21,473 bases of DNA from an uncultured Eubacteriales bacterium (GTDB taxonomy: Bacteria; Bacillota; Clostridia; Christensenellales; Borkfalkiaceae): positions 1 to 21,473 of the forward strand of contig CABQND010000037.1 of assembly GCA_902465495.1 (NCBI GenBank), read 5' to 3'. Under the pieces are notes generated by a model that made no database searches, was not told where the DNA came from, and saw nothing but the letters and a program-made list of their open reading frames with translations. Positions 1 to 7,833 of the stretch are shown piece after piece. The translations under genes and the position numbers were made by a program. Every line of letters starts with the position of its first letter. Position 1 is the stretch's first letter.

Positions 1-37
1 CGGCGCCCGCCGCGGGAAAACCTGACACATACACTGC

Positions 38-379
38 TCAGAGCATCTTCTCGCCCATATTTTGCCCGCCAAGGATATGAATGTGCAGATGATGCACCGT
101 TTGCCCTGCGGCTTCGCCCTGGTTCACAATGAGGCGATATCCGTCCGAAAGGCCGAGTGACTCGGCGATAGACGGGATCTTTTTCATGCATTTTTTGACC
201 AGCTCCGCCTGCATATCGTCCATTTCCGCGAGCGTTGCAAAATGCGATTTGGGCACGACGAGAACGTGCACTTTCGCCTGCGGATTGATGTCGCGAAACG
301 CGAGCATATCTTCGTCTTCATACACTTTTGCGGAAGGGATCTCTCCCGCGATGATCTTACAGAAAATACAGTCAGCCAT
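38..379 (-). CDS. HIT (histidine triad) family nucleotide-binding protein, Hint type
   Basis: This is a 113-residue cytosolic HIT protein, probably a purine nucleoside phosphoramidase or AMP-lysine hydrolase of the Hint branch. The histidine triad is H97-L-H99-I-H101 followed by ILGG. The N-terminal C4xxC7 pair, together with a histidine in PKSHF (H46), fits the zinc-binding subgroup. Length is normal for bacterial HinT. The ATG at 379 has an AAGGAG site about 7 bases upstream. It is the last visible gene of the minus-strand block, 52 bases after mtaB. A small hairpin (GCGCAT-accg-ATGCGC, 403-418) lies in that gap. Family assignment is firm; the physiological substrate is not known. Confidence 0.95.
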   Translation of the reverse strand: MADCIFCKIIAGEIPSAKVYEDEDMLAFRDINPQAKVHVLVVPKSHFATLAEMDDMQAELVKKCMKKIPSIAESLGLSDGYRLIVNQGEAAGQTVHHLHIHILGGQNMGEKML

Positions 380-431
380 TTTGGTTCTCCTTTTTATTTT
401 CCGCGCATACCGATGCGCATTTATTTTTCTT

Positions 432-1676
432 TCAAAGTTCCGCCAGCAAACCGTCGCAAAACTCCCCGACTGCGCGCACCCTCTGCCGCGACAGAACTTC
501 TCCCTTCACATACAAGCGAATATAATTTTCGGAATATCCTACGGTATAGCCGTCCTTTTGCTCTTCGGGTACAAGTTCGAGCGTTTTGCCGATAAATTTT
601 CTCTCGTATTCCGTCCGCAATTCTTCGGCCAGTACCATCAGCCTGTGCAAGCGCTCTTTCTTAACCTGCGGCGCCAAATCTTTGAGCTTTGCCGCGTTGG
701 TACCCGTGCGCCGGCTGTACGGAAAACAATGTATATGCGAAAATCCCGCGCGCCGTGCAAGGTCGAGCGTGTCCGCAAAATCCGCTTCCGTTTCGGTCGG
801 AAACCCCACGATAATGTCCGTCGTGATCGCGGCAGACGGAAAATAGCGGCGAATGAGTGCGACTTTCGCCAAATACTCTTCGCGCGTATAATGGCGGTTC
901 ATTTTTCTGAGCACCGCGTCCGCACCGCTCTGCAATGACAAATGGAATTGCGGCGCAAAATCGCGCACACGCTGCGCCGATTCCAGCAACCTTTCGTTGA
1001 TCACACCTACTTCCAAAGAGCCTAAACGAATGCGGCATTTTGCATCTTTCACAGCCTCCAAAAGCTCGGCAAGCCCCGCTTCCCCGTCTCGGTACGAAGA
1101 AATATCGATGCCCGTGATGACCGCCTCTTCCGCAGTAGATGACAAAATTTCCGAAGCGGCACTTTCGATCGTGCGCGAACGGCTCCTGCCGCGCAAATAG
1201 GGAATGATGCAATAGGAACAGAAATTATTGCAACCGTCCTGGATCTTGATAAACGCGCGTGTTTTTAAAGATACGGGCGGCAGCATATCATCATAAGCAT
1301 TGTCCGTATCATCGATTTGTATTTGCCCCGCCGCATCTGCGCTCACTGTATCGAGCAGCTCCAAAATTTTGCTCTTTTGCCGCGCTCCTGTTACGAGAAA
1401 CACACCCTCGCGCGCAGAAAATGCCTCAGGCGCTTTCTCTGCCGCACAACCGCACACGACGATCGCCGCATGCGGATTGACCGCGCGCACCCGTGCAATT
1501 GCCTGACGGGATTTCTTTTCCGCTTCGCCCGTAACGGCGCAGGTATTGAGAATATACAGATCGGCAAAGACGAGTTCGTCCGAAACCTCCCAGCCCCGCT
1601 CGCGAAGCCCTGCGATCAGCGAGCCGCTCTCCACTCCGTTGACCTTGCACCCGAGCGTAAACACCACTGCCTTCAT
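432..1676 (-). CDS. mtaB: tRNA (N6-threonylcarbamoyladenosine(37)-C2)-methylthiotransferase MtaB
   Basis: This radical-SAM methylthiotransferase converts t6A37 to ms2t6A37 in ANN-decoding tRNAs. The protein has 414 residues. The N-terminal MTTase domain shows the three [4Fe-4S] cysteines in TLGCKVN (C10), LNTCAVT (C46) and VVCGCA (C75 or C77). The radical-SAM cluster motif is C149xxxC153xxC156 in GCNNFCSYC. A C-terminal TRAM-like region (about 355-414) completes the family layout. The TLGCKVN form is typical of MtaB rather than MiaB or RimO. I place the start at the ATG at 1676, which overlaps the rsmE stop as ATGA and has GGGAG 7 bases upstream. An in-frame ATG at 1682 is too close to that site. 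Translation is probably coupled to rsmE. Confidence 0.93.
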   Translation of the reverse strand: MKAVVFTLGCKVNGVESGSLIAGLRERGWEVSDELVFADLYILNTCAVTGEAEKKSRQAIARVRAVNPHAAIVVCGCAAEKAPEAFSAREGVFLVTGARQKSKILELLDTVSADAAGQIQIDDTDNAYDDMLPPVSLKTRAFIKIQDGCNNFCSYCIIPYLRGRSRSRTIESAASEILSSTAEEAVITGIDISSYRDGEAGLAELLEAVKDAKCRIRLGSLEVGVINERLLESAQRVRDFAPQFHLSLQSGADAVLRKMNRHYTREEYLAKVALIRRYFPSAAITTDIIVGFPTETEADFADTLDLARRAGFSHIHCFPYSRRTGTNAAKLKDLAPQVKKERLHRLMVLAEELRTEYERKFIGKTLELVPEEQKDGYTVGYSENYIRLYVKGEVLSRQRVRAVGEFCDGLLAEL

Positions 1677-2389
1677 TGCCATTCTCCCAGCAAAAACATG
1701 ACCGCCGACGTGAATGCGATCGCGGCAGTTTCCGCACGCAGAATGCGCTTGCCCAAGGTGACTCCCGCAAAACCGGTCGCTTTCGCCGCCGCAAATTCTT
1801 CTTCCGAAAATCCGCCTTCGCTCCCTACGACCAGCGCGCACGGACCGTGCAACGAATAAAGGTCGATATCCGAGCTCTTTGCAAACTCGCAGGCAAAGAG
1901 TTTGTTTTCAAAGTCTGCGCAAGTCTTGAGTGCCTCTTCCAGCGAATCGCAATACTCCACCGTAGGCACAGTCGCACGCAGGCACTGTTTCGCCGCCTCC
2001 CGCGCCACTTTGCGCAAACGTTCCAGTTTGTTTTCGTTCATATATGCCGCACAAAAACGGGATGAAAAAACACAGATTTGCGCCACACCCAGCTCTGTCG
2101 CCTTTTGCACGACCAATTCGGTCTTGTCACCTTTGAGCGCACCGATCAAAAGACGCACACAGGTTTTGCATTCCTTGTCGGAAGGGCGTTCGCCCACGAC
2201 GTTGCACAGCATTTCACCTTTGCAAACTTTGCTGATGACCGCATCGTATTCCTTGCCGCTTCCGTCTAAAAGTACGATCTCGTCCCCCACACCGAGGCGC
2301 AAAACATTCTTGGCGTGAGAAAATTCGTCGCCCGACAGAATTGTTTCTCTTGCGACGTTTTGTACAAAAAATCTCCGCATTGTAGCCAT
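1673..2389 (-). CDS. rsmE: 16S rRNA (uracil(1498)-N3)-methyltransferase RsmE
   Basis: RsmE is a SPOUT-class methyltransferase that methylates U1498 of 16S rRNA using SAM. The 238-residue protein has the N-terminal PUA-like domain (about 1-70) and the C-terminal trefoil-knot domain. The knot motifs are GSEGGF (189-194; the usual form is GPEGGF, so proline is replaced by serine) and LGKRILRAETA (212-222). The start is uncertain. ATG at 2389 is chosen, but a TTG at 2410 and an ATG at 2380 are in frame, and none has a textbook Shine-Dalgarno site. The gene lies 66 bases after prmA and overlaps mtaB by four bases, which is the standard prmA-rsmE-mtaB order in Bacillota. Confidence 0.93.
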   Translation of the reverse strand: MATMRRFFVQNVARETILSGDEFSHAKNVLRLGVGDEIVLLDGSGKEYDAVISKVCKGEMLCNVVGERPSDKECKTCVRLLIGALKGDKTELVVQKATELGVAQICVFSSRFCAAYMNENKLERLRKVAREAAKQCLRATVPTVEYCDSLEEALKTCADFENKLFACEFAKSSDIDLYSLHGPCALVVGSEGGFSEEEFAAAKATGFAGVTLGKRILRAETAAIAFTSAVMFLLGEWQ

Positions 2390-2455
2390 GATCTTATTCC
2401 CGGTATCCAATGTCCTTGGCGTATTTTTTCTAAGAAATGAAATAGCAACTATGAA

Positions 2456-3397
2456 TCACTTTTTAAATGCCAATGCAAACCATTCGCCCTTGCGCTTCTG
2501 ACAAATCTTTTTCAGTCCCAACCCTTCATATGTTTGGATGACCTGCGCAAGTTTGGGCTCGATAATGCCGCTTAGAATGAGAGTGCCTCCCTCTTTGAGG
2601 TTTTTCGGAATGCTGTCTGCTAAGCGGCACAATATGTCTGCCGTAATATTTGCCGTCATGATTTCGCCGCGAACGTCTGCATTCTCCAAAAGGTCGGAAA
2701 GGTCCACCTTGACCTTTTCCTGTACACCGTTCAAAGCGGCGTTGTGCATCGCGCTTTTCACAGCTACGTAATCGATGTCGGTCAGATACGCAAATTTCGC
2801 ACCCAGCTTGACGCCTGCGATGCCGAGAATCCCGCTCCCGCAACCGACGTCGATCATGGTGTCGCCCTCTTTCATGGTTTCCTGCAAGAGTTCCAGGCAC
2901 ATCGAAGTAGTTTCATGCTCGCCCGTACCGAACGCCATATTGGAATCAAGTTTTATGACCACTTCGTCCGCCGCGGGTTCGTACGCGATCCACTCCGGAC
3001 ATACGACCACCCGTCCGCCGATATGAATGGGACGGAAATGCTTCTTCCATACATCGATCCAATCGTCCCCGTCGATCTCGCGGCAGGTACTTTCCAAAGA
3101 CCCGAGCTCCACAAAACCTGCACTGCGTTCGCGAAGCATCTCCAGATCGGCGCGGATACTACGCACATTTTCTTCGGCAATGTCCAACGGCAGAAAACAT
3201 TTGACAAGCACATCGCTCCCTTCCGCCGTAAGATCGTCGTCCATATAATCCCAAAATGTGCGCTTATCATTCTGTAAAGCGATGATGTCGTTCACGTCGC
3301 AGACTGTTACACCGTAATTGGTATAATTCCAGAAAATATCGGCGACCAGTTCACTGCCCTCGCTGGTCGTATGCACTGTAAGTTCGATAAATTTCAT
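2456..3397 (-). CDS. prmA: Ribosomal protein L11 methyltransferase PrmA
   Basis: PrmA trimethylates ribosomal protein L11 with SAM. The 313-residue length is normal. An N-terminal L11-recognition domain leads into DDWIDVWKKHFRPIHIG (about 111-127). Next come the family signature DSNMAFGTGEHETT (151-164), SAM motif I DVGCGSGILGI (183-193) and a later ANITADIL segment matching the substrate-side N-x-x-A motif. The ATG at 3397 has AAGGAGAG upstream and overlaps the stop of the preceding membrane-protein gene as ATGA, so the two are probably translationally coupled. This separation of prmA from dnaJ by another gene is less common than a direct dnaJ-prmA junction. Confidence 0.95.
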   Translation of the reverse strand: MKFIELTVHTTSEGSELVADIFWNYTNYGVTVCDVNDIIALQNDKRTFWDYMDDDLTAEGSDVLVKCFLPLDIAEENVRSIRADLEMLRERSAGFVELGSLESTCREIDGDDWIDVWKKHFRPIHIGGRVVVCPEWIAYEPAADEVVIKLDSNMAFGTGEHETTSMCLELLQETMKEGDTMIDVGCGSGILGIAGVKLGAKFAYLTDIDYVAVKSAMHNAALNGVQEKVKVDLSDLLENADVRGEIMTANITADILCRLADSIPKNLKEGGTLILSGIIEPKLAQVIQTYEGLGLKKICQKRKGEWFALAFKK

Positions 3398-4281
3398 TTG
3401 TTCTCTCCTTGTTCTTTGCCTGCCGAAGTTTCTTCTTGTTTGTTTTCATTTCCCTCAGCTTTCTGCGGCTCTTCGACGATCGTTTCGCTCTGTTTTTCGA
3501 TTACAATGCTGCGGAACTGTTTTTCGGTCAGAATAACTTTCTTTACAAACCAATTGGGCTTGCGGCGCATACCGATATATGCGACGATGCAAACGACAAG
3601 ACAACCCAAGACGTTCATGATCATATCGGTCATGGTATCTTTGAGCCCGCTTCCATACGCCGGAGATGTGACATAGGAACCATCGGGAAGCTGCGTGATC
3701 CCGTCCTGCCAGCGCTGCATATTCGCGCCGAACAGCCTGTCAACGCCAAACTCGACGAGTTCCCAGACGTATTCTACCGTCATCGTAAAACAGAAAGTAA
3801 ACAGGACAATAAAGAAGGGCGAAAGTTTGATCTTTTTGCTCTCCGAATTGTTTAAAAGCCAGATAACGGAAAAACTGAGAATCGCAAATATTACCCCGCC
3901 GGTGGTGTGAAGGATCTTATCATACAAAAACACATGATCGTACGCACGATATATTTCGCCGAGCACAAAATGAGCAAAAGCGAAAATATACAGAGTGATC
4001 GTTATAAAGTTCGGAATATAACAGCGAAACTTTTTGGATATGATCATGGGAATATTTAAAACGACGAGGGCTCCGACACACTGAAAAATATGGTTAATGG
4101 TGATATCAAGCCCGCGCGAATCGTCCACAAAAAAGACGATGAGCGAAGCGATCGCCGTAAGAAGAGTGAGTGTCTGCAAAATATAGTTCAGAATGAGCGT
4201 GCGCCTGCCTTTTTTGCGCAGATCAATGAGGACCTTTTCTTCTTCGGGTGTTAAATTTGTCTGCATTTCGTTTTTATCCAT
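3394..4281 (-). CDS. DUF2238/YjdF-like multi-pass membrane protein
   Basis: This is a 295-residue integral membrane protein with about six to seven hydrophobic segments (roughly 29-52, 66-82, 90-110, 124-144, 153-172, 220-238). It has a charged N-terminus and a highly charged, probably cytosolic C-terminal tail (about 255-295, rich in E, K and Q). Conserved-looking polar motifs in or near the membrane are GEIYRAYDH with DKILHTTGG (109-129), EYVWELVE (170-177) and DTMTDMIMNVLG (215-226). These resemble the DUF2238/YjdF family, whose function is unknown. The ATG at 4281 has GGAG 7 bases upstream, whereas the ATG at 4287 would have almost no spacing. The gene has its own promoter and overlaps prmA by ATGA. 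The family call is from motif memory and is moderately sure. Confidence 0.75.
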   Translation of the reverse strand: MDKNEMQTNLTPEEEKVLIDLRKKGRRTLILNYILQTLTLLTAIASLIVFFVDDSRGLDITINHIFQCVGALVVLNIPMIISKKFRCYIPNFITITLYIFAFAHFVLGEIYRAYDHVFLYDKILHTTGGVIFAILSFSVIWLLNNSESKKIKLSPFFIVLFTFCFTMTVEYVWELVEFGVDRLFGANMQRWQDGITQLPDGSYVTSPAYGSGLKDTMTDMIMNVLGCLVVCIVAYIGMRRKPNWFVKKVILTEKQFRSIVIEKQSETIVEEPQKAEGNENKQEETSAGKEQGENK

Positions 4282-4310
4282 AGACATTCTCCGAATTTTT
4301 ATTGATATTC

Positions 4311-4339
4311 ATTGTACCTGTTTTTTTGCATTCCGTCAA
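4311..4339 (-). promoter_or_regulatory. Sigma-A promoter for the membrane protein-prmA-rsmE-mtaB-HIT block
   Basis: On the minus strand the -35 box TTGACG (4339-4334) and -10 box TACAAT (4316-4311) are separated by exactly 17 bases. Each box is one mismatch from consensus. Transcription would start near 4304, giving a leader of about 23 bases before the ATG at 4281. This allows the translation-modification block to be expressed apart from the heat-shock genes. Confidence 0.82.
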
Positions 4340-4348
4340 CTTTTTTGC

Positions 4349-4394
4349 CAAAAATACAAGCGGCGCCCGCGTAATTTCCTGCGCAAACGCCGCT
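4349..4394 (-). terminator. Probable intrinsic terminator after dnaJ
   Basis: A 7-bp stem AGCGGCG (4359-4365) pairs with CGCCGCT (4388-4394). An inner GCG/CGC pair extends it after a 3x3 internal loop. On the minus strand it is followed by TGTATTTTT. It sits between the dnaJ stop and the promoter at 4311-4339, as expected for an operon boundary. The T-tract is interrupted, so some readthrough is likely. Confidence 0.6.
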
Positions 4395-4423
4395 ACTTAT
4401 ATTCTTTATGATTTCCGCCGCTT

Positions 4424-5572
4424 TCAGCTCTTATACGGGTCGACGCCGTACATCGCCTGCATATTGTCTTTAAATGCACGCATCTTCGACGTCTGCTTGA
4501 TGTCGACGGAAGCATTTAGATCTTCCAACGCCTTTTTCTGTTCGCGGGTAAGTTTGGAAGGAACTTCTACCTGTACAGTGATGTACATATTGCCCGTACC
4601 CGTGCGCGTTTTGATGCCCTTGCCGCGCACACAGAACACCGTTCCGCTCTGCGTGCCTTCGGGGATAAGGTATTCAAATGCCTCATCGATGCCGGGCACT
4701 TTGATTTTTCCGCCCAAAGCCGCCGTCATAAAGGAAACCGGCAGCTCAATGTACAGATCTTTATCCTTCCGTTTAAAGATCTTGTGCGGTTCGACACGGA
4801 ACACAACGATCAGATCGCCGGGCGCACCGCCGCGCGCAGAGGCATGCCCGAATCCCTTTTTGCGGATGTAACTGTTCGTATCCGCGCCTGCCGGAATGTT
4901 GAGAGTAACGACCGTTTCTTTGCGAGTATAGCCCTTCCCTTTGCAATCGGGACAGGCATCGGTGATCTTTTTGCCCGTGCCGCCGCATTCGGGGCAGACA
5001 GCTGTACGGATCGTAGTCCCCAAAATGGTATCCTGACGATAGCGCACCTGTCCGCTGCCGCCGCACTTGTCGCACGTCTTATATGCGGTACCGTTCTTTG
5101 CGCCCGTGCCTTTACATGAAGCGCAGGGCTCGTTGCGCATATAGCGGATCTCTTTGGTACAGCCCTTTGCCGCATCGAGGAAAGAAAGCACAACTTCGCG
5201 CTGAACGTCCTCTCCCTGCGCTTCCGCTGCACGCGCCGAACCGCCTCCGCCAAATCCGGAGAAAAATTCGCTGAAAATATCGCCAAACCCACCGAATCCC
5301 GAAAAACCGGAAAAACCCGCGCCGCCGAAACCACTCGCGCCGCCGCGCATTCCGGGATGATCGAGTTCATAATCGTATTGCTGGCGTTTCTGCGGATCGG
5401 AGAGAGTCTCGTTCGCCTCGTTTACTTCCTTGAATTTTGCCGCCGCATTCGCGTCGTTGGGGTGCAGATCGGGGTGATACATCTTGACCAGTTTTCGGTA
5501 CGCCGCCTTGATCTCTGCATCCGTCGCCTTGCGATCGACGCCCAATATTTCGTAATAATTCTTATCTGCCAT
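4424..5572 (-). CDS. dnaJ: Chaperone protein DnaJ (Hsp40)
   Basis: DnaJ is the J-domain co-chaperone that delivers substrates to DnaK and stimulates its ATPase. The 382-residue protein has the full type I layout. The J domain is 5-70 with HPD at 33-35, and a Gly/Phe-rich linker follows at about 75-112. Four zinc-binding repeats come next: CASCKGTG (150-157), CDKCGGSG (167-174), CPECGGTG (193-200) and CPDCKGKG (207-214). A C-terminal substrate-binding region completes it. The start ATG at 5572 (MADKNYYEILG) is fixed by homology and has an AAAGG site about 7 bases upstream. It is separated from dnaK by an unusually long structured gap of about 350 bases, which may lower or adjust its expression relative to DnaK. 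Confidence 0.97.
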   Translation of the reverse strand: MADKNYYEILGVDRKATDAEIKAAYRKLVKMYHPDLHPNDANAAAKFKEVNEANETLSDPQKRQQYDYELDHPGMRGGASGFGGAGFSGFSGFGGFGDIFSEFFSGFGGGGSARAAEAQGEDVQREVVLSFLDAAKGCTKEIRYMRNEPCASCKGTGAKNGTAYKTCDKCGGSGQVRYRQDTILGTTIRTAVCPECGGTGKKITDACPDCKGKGYTRKETVVTLNIPAGADTNSYIRKKGFGHASARGGAPGDLIVVFRVEPHKIFKRKDKDLYIELPVSFMTAALGGKIKVPGIDEAFEYLIPEGTQSGTVFCVRGKGIKTRTGTGNMYITVQVEVPSKLTREQKKALEDLNASVDIKQTSKMRAFKDNMQAMYGVDPYKS

Positions 5573-5612
5573 AATAAAACCTTTCCGTTTTCGCATGCGC
5601 CGAATCTTTTCC

Positions 5613-5669
5613 CGCGCAAGGAAAATCACACTTTTCCGATACGCCGCAACAAAACAAATTTCTTGCGCG
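5613..5669 (-). repeat. Inverted-repeat element, copy A (57 bp)
   Basis: Terminal inverted repeats CGCGCAA (5613-5619) and TTGCGCG (5663-5669) bound an internal palindrome GGAAAA-TCACAC-TTTTCC (5620-5637). The first 26 bases are identical to copy C at 21401. The middle part is longer and diverged. It lies 40 bases upstream of the dnaJ start codon. The strand given is that of the downstream gene. Confidence 0.78.
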
Positions 5670-5670
5670 T

Positions 5671-5690
5671 GCCAAAATCACATTTTGGTT
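5671..5690. repeat. Palindromic insert CCAAAAT-CAC-ATTTTGG between element copies
   Basis: A perfect 7-bp palindrome (5672-5678 with 5682-5688) sits just after the end of copy A. In copies B and C the terminal TGCGCG is followed directly by (C/T)AAGCGC, but here these 20 bases intervene before AAGCGC (5691-5696). It keeps the AAAATCACA core of the main element, while the outer two base pairs are swapped from GG/CC to CC/GG. Confidence 0.6.
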
Positions 5691-5712
5691 AAGCGCCCCT
5701 AATTTATTATTC

Positions 5713-5759
5713 CGCGCAAGGAAAATCACACTTTTTCGCCGCGCGCCCCTATCTGCGCG
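5713..5759 (-). repeat. Inverted-repeat element, copy B (47 bp)
   Basis: The terminal repeats are CGCGCAA (5713-5719) and CTGCGCG (5753-5759, one mismatch). The internal arm GGAAAA (5720-5725) faces TTTTTC (5732-5737) across TCACAC. It is the same length as copy C at 21401-21447 and differs from it at six positions, all of them transitions. Confidence 0.78.
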
Positions 5760-5784
5760 CAAGCGCTTATGCGAAAAGAGTGAA

Positions 5785-5828
5785 TGCGCGTGACTTTTTT
5801 GACAATAGAGCCTTAAAGGTCACGCGCA
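5785..5828 (-). other. Hairpin with 10-bp perfect stem in the dnaK-dnaJ gap
   Basis: TGCGCGTGAC (5785-5794) pairs with GTCACGCGCA (5819-5828) around a 24-base loop containing a T6 run. No T-tract follows on the minus strand, so it is not a classic terminator. Confidence 0.7.
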
Positions 5829-5875
5829 GAGAGAAAACCCGACACGAAACTCAAGTGTTTGTCGGGTTGTCTCTC
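5829..5875 (-). other. Long hairpin (15 bp plus one mismatch) in the dnaK-dnaJ gap
   Basis: GAGAGA (5829-5834) pairs with TCTCTC (5870-5875) and AACCCGACA (5836-5844) pairs with TGTCGGGTT (5860-5868). One A/G mismatch separates the two stems. It abuts the next hairpin with no spacer. Confidence 0.75.
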
Positions 5876-5882
5876 AATTCAA

Positions 5883-5913
5883 GCGATTTTTTCATCTCTT
5901 TTGAAAAAATCGC
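5883..5913 (-). other. Hairpin immediately after dnaK
   Basis: A perfect 12-bp stem, GCGATTTTTTCA (5883-5894) with TGAAAAAATCGC (5902-5913), encloses a 7-base loop. It begins 10 bases past the dnaK stop. The T-run is inside the stem rather than after it. This fits an mRNA 3'-end stabiliser or a weak terminator better than a strong one. Confidence 0.75.
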
Positions 5914-5923
5914 GCGAAGTCAG

Positions 5924-7729
5924 TTATTGATGAAATTCTTCGCCGCCGTCAGCGCCGTTTGCGCCGCCCATGTCGGGTCCGCCCTGTGCGCCGCCTGCCT
6001 GCTGATAAACCTTAGCAAAGATCTGCTGGCTCTCGCTCGTAAGTTTGTCGGTTGCCGCTTTGATACGGTCATCGTCGTCCGAAGCGAGTTCTTCCTTTGC
6101 GTGCTTGACGCTCTCTTCGAGCGAAGCTTTGTCTTCCGCCGACAGTTTATCACCCAGCTCGTTCATGGATTTTTCGACCGCAAAGATCATGCCGTCCAAC
6201 TTGTTCTTGTTGTCCACTTTTTCTTTGCGTTTCTTATCTTCTTCGGCGTACTGTTCCGCTTCTTTCACCGCTTTATCGATGTCCGCTTCGGACAGATTTG
6301 TCGAAGACGTGATCGTGATATCCGTACTCTTCTGCGTACCGAGGTCTTTCGCCGTAACGTGCACGATACCGTTCGCGTCTACGTCGAAAGTGACTTCGAT
6401 CTGCGGAATGCCGCGCGGTGCCGGAGGAATGCCGGTCAATTCGAAACGGCCAAGCGTCTTGTTGTCCTTTGCAAATTCGCGTTCGCCCTGCAAAATATGA
6501 ATGTCGACCTGCGTCTGGTTATCCGCCGCGGTGGAGAACACCTGCGACTTCTTGGCAGGGATGGTCGTATTGCGTTCGATGAGCTTCGTGAACACGCCGC
6601 CCAACGTTTCGATACCCAAAGACAGAGGCATGACATCGAGCAGCAGCACGTCTTTGACTTCGCCCGAAAGCACGCCGCCCTGGATGGCTGCGCCGATCGC
6701 GACGCACTCGTCGGGGTTGATGCCCTTGAACGGTTCTTTGCCCGTGATCTGTTTGACTTTTTCCACAACGGCAGGGATACGCGTCGAGCCGCCGACAAGA
6801 ATAACTTTGTCGATATCGCTGTACGAAAGGCCCGCGTCCTTCATTGCAAGGCGCATAGGTTCGCCCGTCTTTTCGACGAGGTCTGCCGTAAGCGCATCGA
6901 ATTTCTGACGGGTAAGGTCTACATCGAGGTGTTTCGGGCCCTCCGCCGTCGCCGTGATGAACGGCAGGTTAATATTTGTGGTGGTCATGCCCGAAAGTTC
7001 GATCTTCGCCTTTTCCGCCGCCTCTTTCAGACGCTGCATTGCCATTTTATCCTTGGATAGGTCAATGCCCTCTTTGCTCTTGAATTCGTCGACCAGATAA
7101 TCCATGATGCGCTTATCGAAGTCATCACCGCCCAGCATGTTGTTGCCGTTGGTCGCGAGCACTTCAAAGACGCCGTCGCCGATTTCAAGGATGGACACAT
7201 CGAATGTGCCGCCGCCGAGGTCGTAGATCATGACCTTGTGATTGCTGTTGTCTTTATCCAAACCATACGCGAGCGCTGCCGCCGTCGGTTCGTTGATGAT
7301 ACGCAAAACGTTCAGCCCTGCGATCTTGCCCGCGTCCTTTGTCGCCTGACGCTGGCTGTCCGTAAAGTAAGCCGGGCAGGTGATAACGGCATCGGTGACC
7401 TTGCTGCCGAGATAGCTCTCCGCATCCGCTTTGAGTTTCGCAAGGATCATTGCCGAGATTTCCTGCGGCGAATATTTTTTGCCATCAATATCTACTTTAT
7501 AATCACTTCCCATGTGGCGCTTAATGGAGATGACCGTGCGGTCGGGGTTCGCAACAGCCTGACGCTTTGCAACCTGCCCGACGATCCTCTGCCCGTCCTT
7601 CTGGAACGCAACGACGGAAGGCGTCGTGCGCGCACCCTCGGGGTTGGGAATTACAACTGCTTCGCCGCCTTCCATGACAGCTACACAGGAGTTTGTCGTA
7701 CCTAAGTCAATTCCGATTACTTTTCCCAT
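5924..7729 (-). CDS. dnaK: Molecular chaperone DnaK (Hsp70)
   Basis: DnaK is the ATP-dependent Hsp70 that works with DnaJ and GrpE in folding and refolding. The protein has 601 residues, slightly short for the family. The nucleotide-binding domain shows IDLGTTNSC (7-15), DLGGGTFDVS (170-179) and VGGSTRIP (312-319). It lacks the roughly 24-residue NBD insertion of Gram-negative DnaK, as expected for Bacillota. The substrate-binding domain and helical lid follow, ending in a Gly/Ala/Asp-rich tail with EEFHQ. The ATG at 7729 has GAAGGAG about 9 bases upstream. It lies 146 bases after grpE and is part of the CIRCE-controlled operon. Confidence 0.98.
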   Translation of the reverse strand: MGKVIGIDLGTTNSCVAVMEGGEAVVIPNPEGARTTPSVVAFQKDGQRIVGQVAKRQAVANPDRTVISIKRHMGSDYKVDIDGKKYSPQEISAMILAKLKADAESYLGSKVTDAVITCPAYFTDSQRQATKDAGKIAGLNVLRIINEPTAAALAYGLDKDNSNHKVMIYDLGGGTFDVSILEIGDGVFEVLATNGNNMLGGDDFDKRIMDYLVDEFKSKEGIDLSKDKMAMQRLKEAAEKAKIELSGMTTTNINLPFITATAEGPKHLDVDLTRQKFDALTADLVEKTGEPMRLAMKDAGLSYSDIDKVILVGGSTRIPAVVEKVKQITGKEPFKGINPDECVAIGAAIQGGVLSGEVKDVLLLDVMPLSLGIETLGGVFTKLIERNTTIPAKKSQVFSTAADNQTQVDIHILQGEREFAKDNKTLGRFELTGIPPAPRGIPQIEVTFDVDANGIVHVTAKDLGTQKSTDITITSSTNLSEADIDKAVKEAEQYAEEDKKRKEKVDNKNKLDGMIFAVEKSMNELGDKLSAEDKASLEESVKHAKEELASDDDDRIKAATDKLTSESQQIFAKVYQQAGGAQGGPDMGGANGADGGEEFHQ

Positions 7730-7833
7730 AATATACGCTCCTTCTATCCGAAAAAGATATTACCAATTTATTTTTATATTTTATACAAAAAGCTTTCGCT
7801 CGTTGTTGTCTTGAATTTTGTCCGTTTTTGTTT

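Larger units (their letters stand above)
5573..5923. other. dnaK-dnaJ intergenic region packed with hairpins and repeat elements
   Basis: This 351-base stretch has no credible gene. In the direction of transcription (minus strand) it holds three successive hairpins (5883-5913, 5829-5875, 5785-5828). Two copies of a 47-57 bp inverted-repeat element follow (5713-5759 and 5613-5669), with a 20-base palindromic insert between them (5671-5690). No good sigma-A promoter for dnaJ was found here. The hairpins lack clean T-tracts, so partial termination, RNA processing or mRNA stabilisation are the likelier roles. Confidence 0.8.

Noticed and set aside
1..37. Terminator after the HIT gene
   Set aside because: A CCCGC/GCGGG inverted repeat is present, but on the minus strand T residues precede rather than follow it and the window ends.
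5613..5759. CRISPR array in the dnaK-dnaJ gap
   Set aside because: There are only two copies with unequal length and internal palindromes, no uniform spacers and no cas genes.
5780..7060. Plus-strand open frame of 426 codons antisense to dnaK
   Set aside because: It is a GC-driven shadow of dnaK, rich in R, F and C, with no ribosome binding site or family resemblance.
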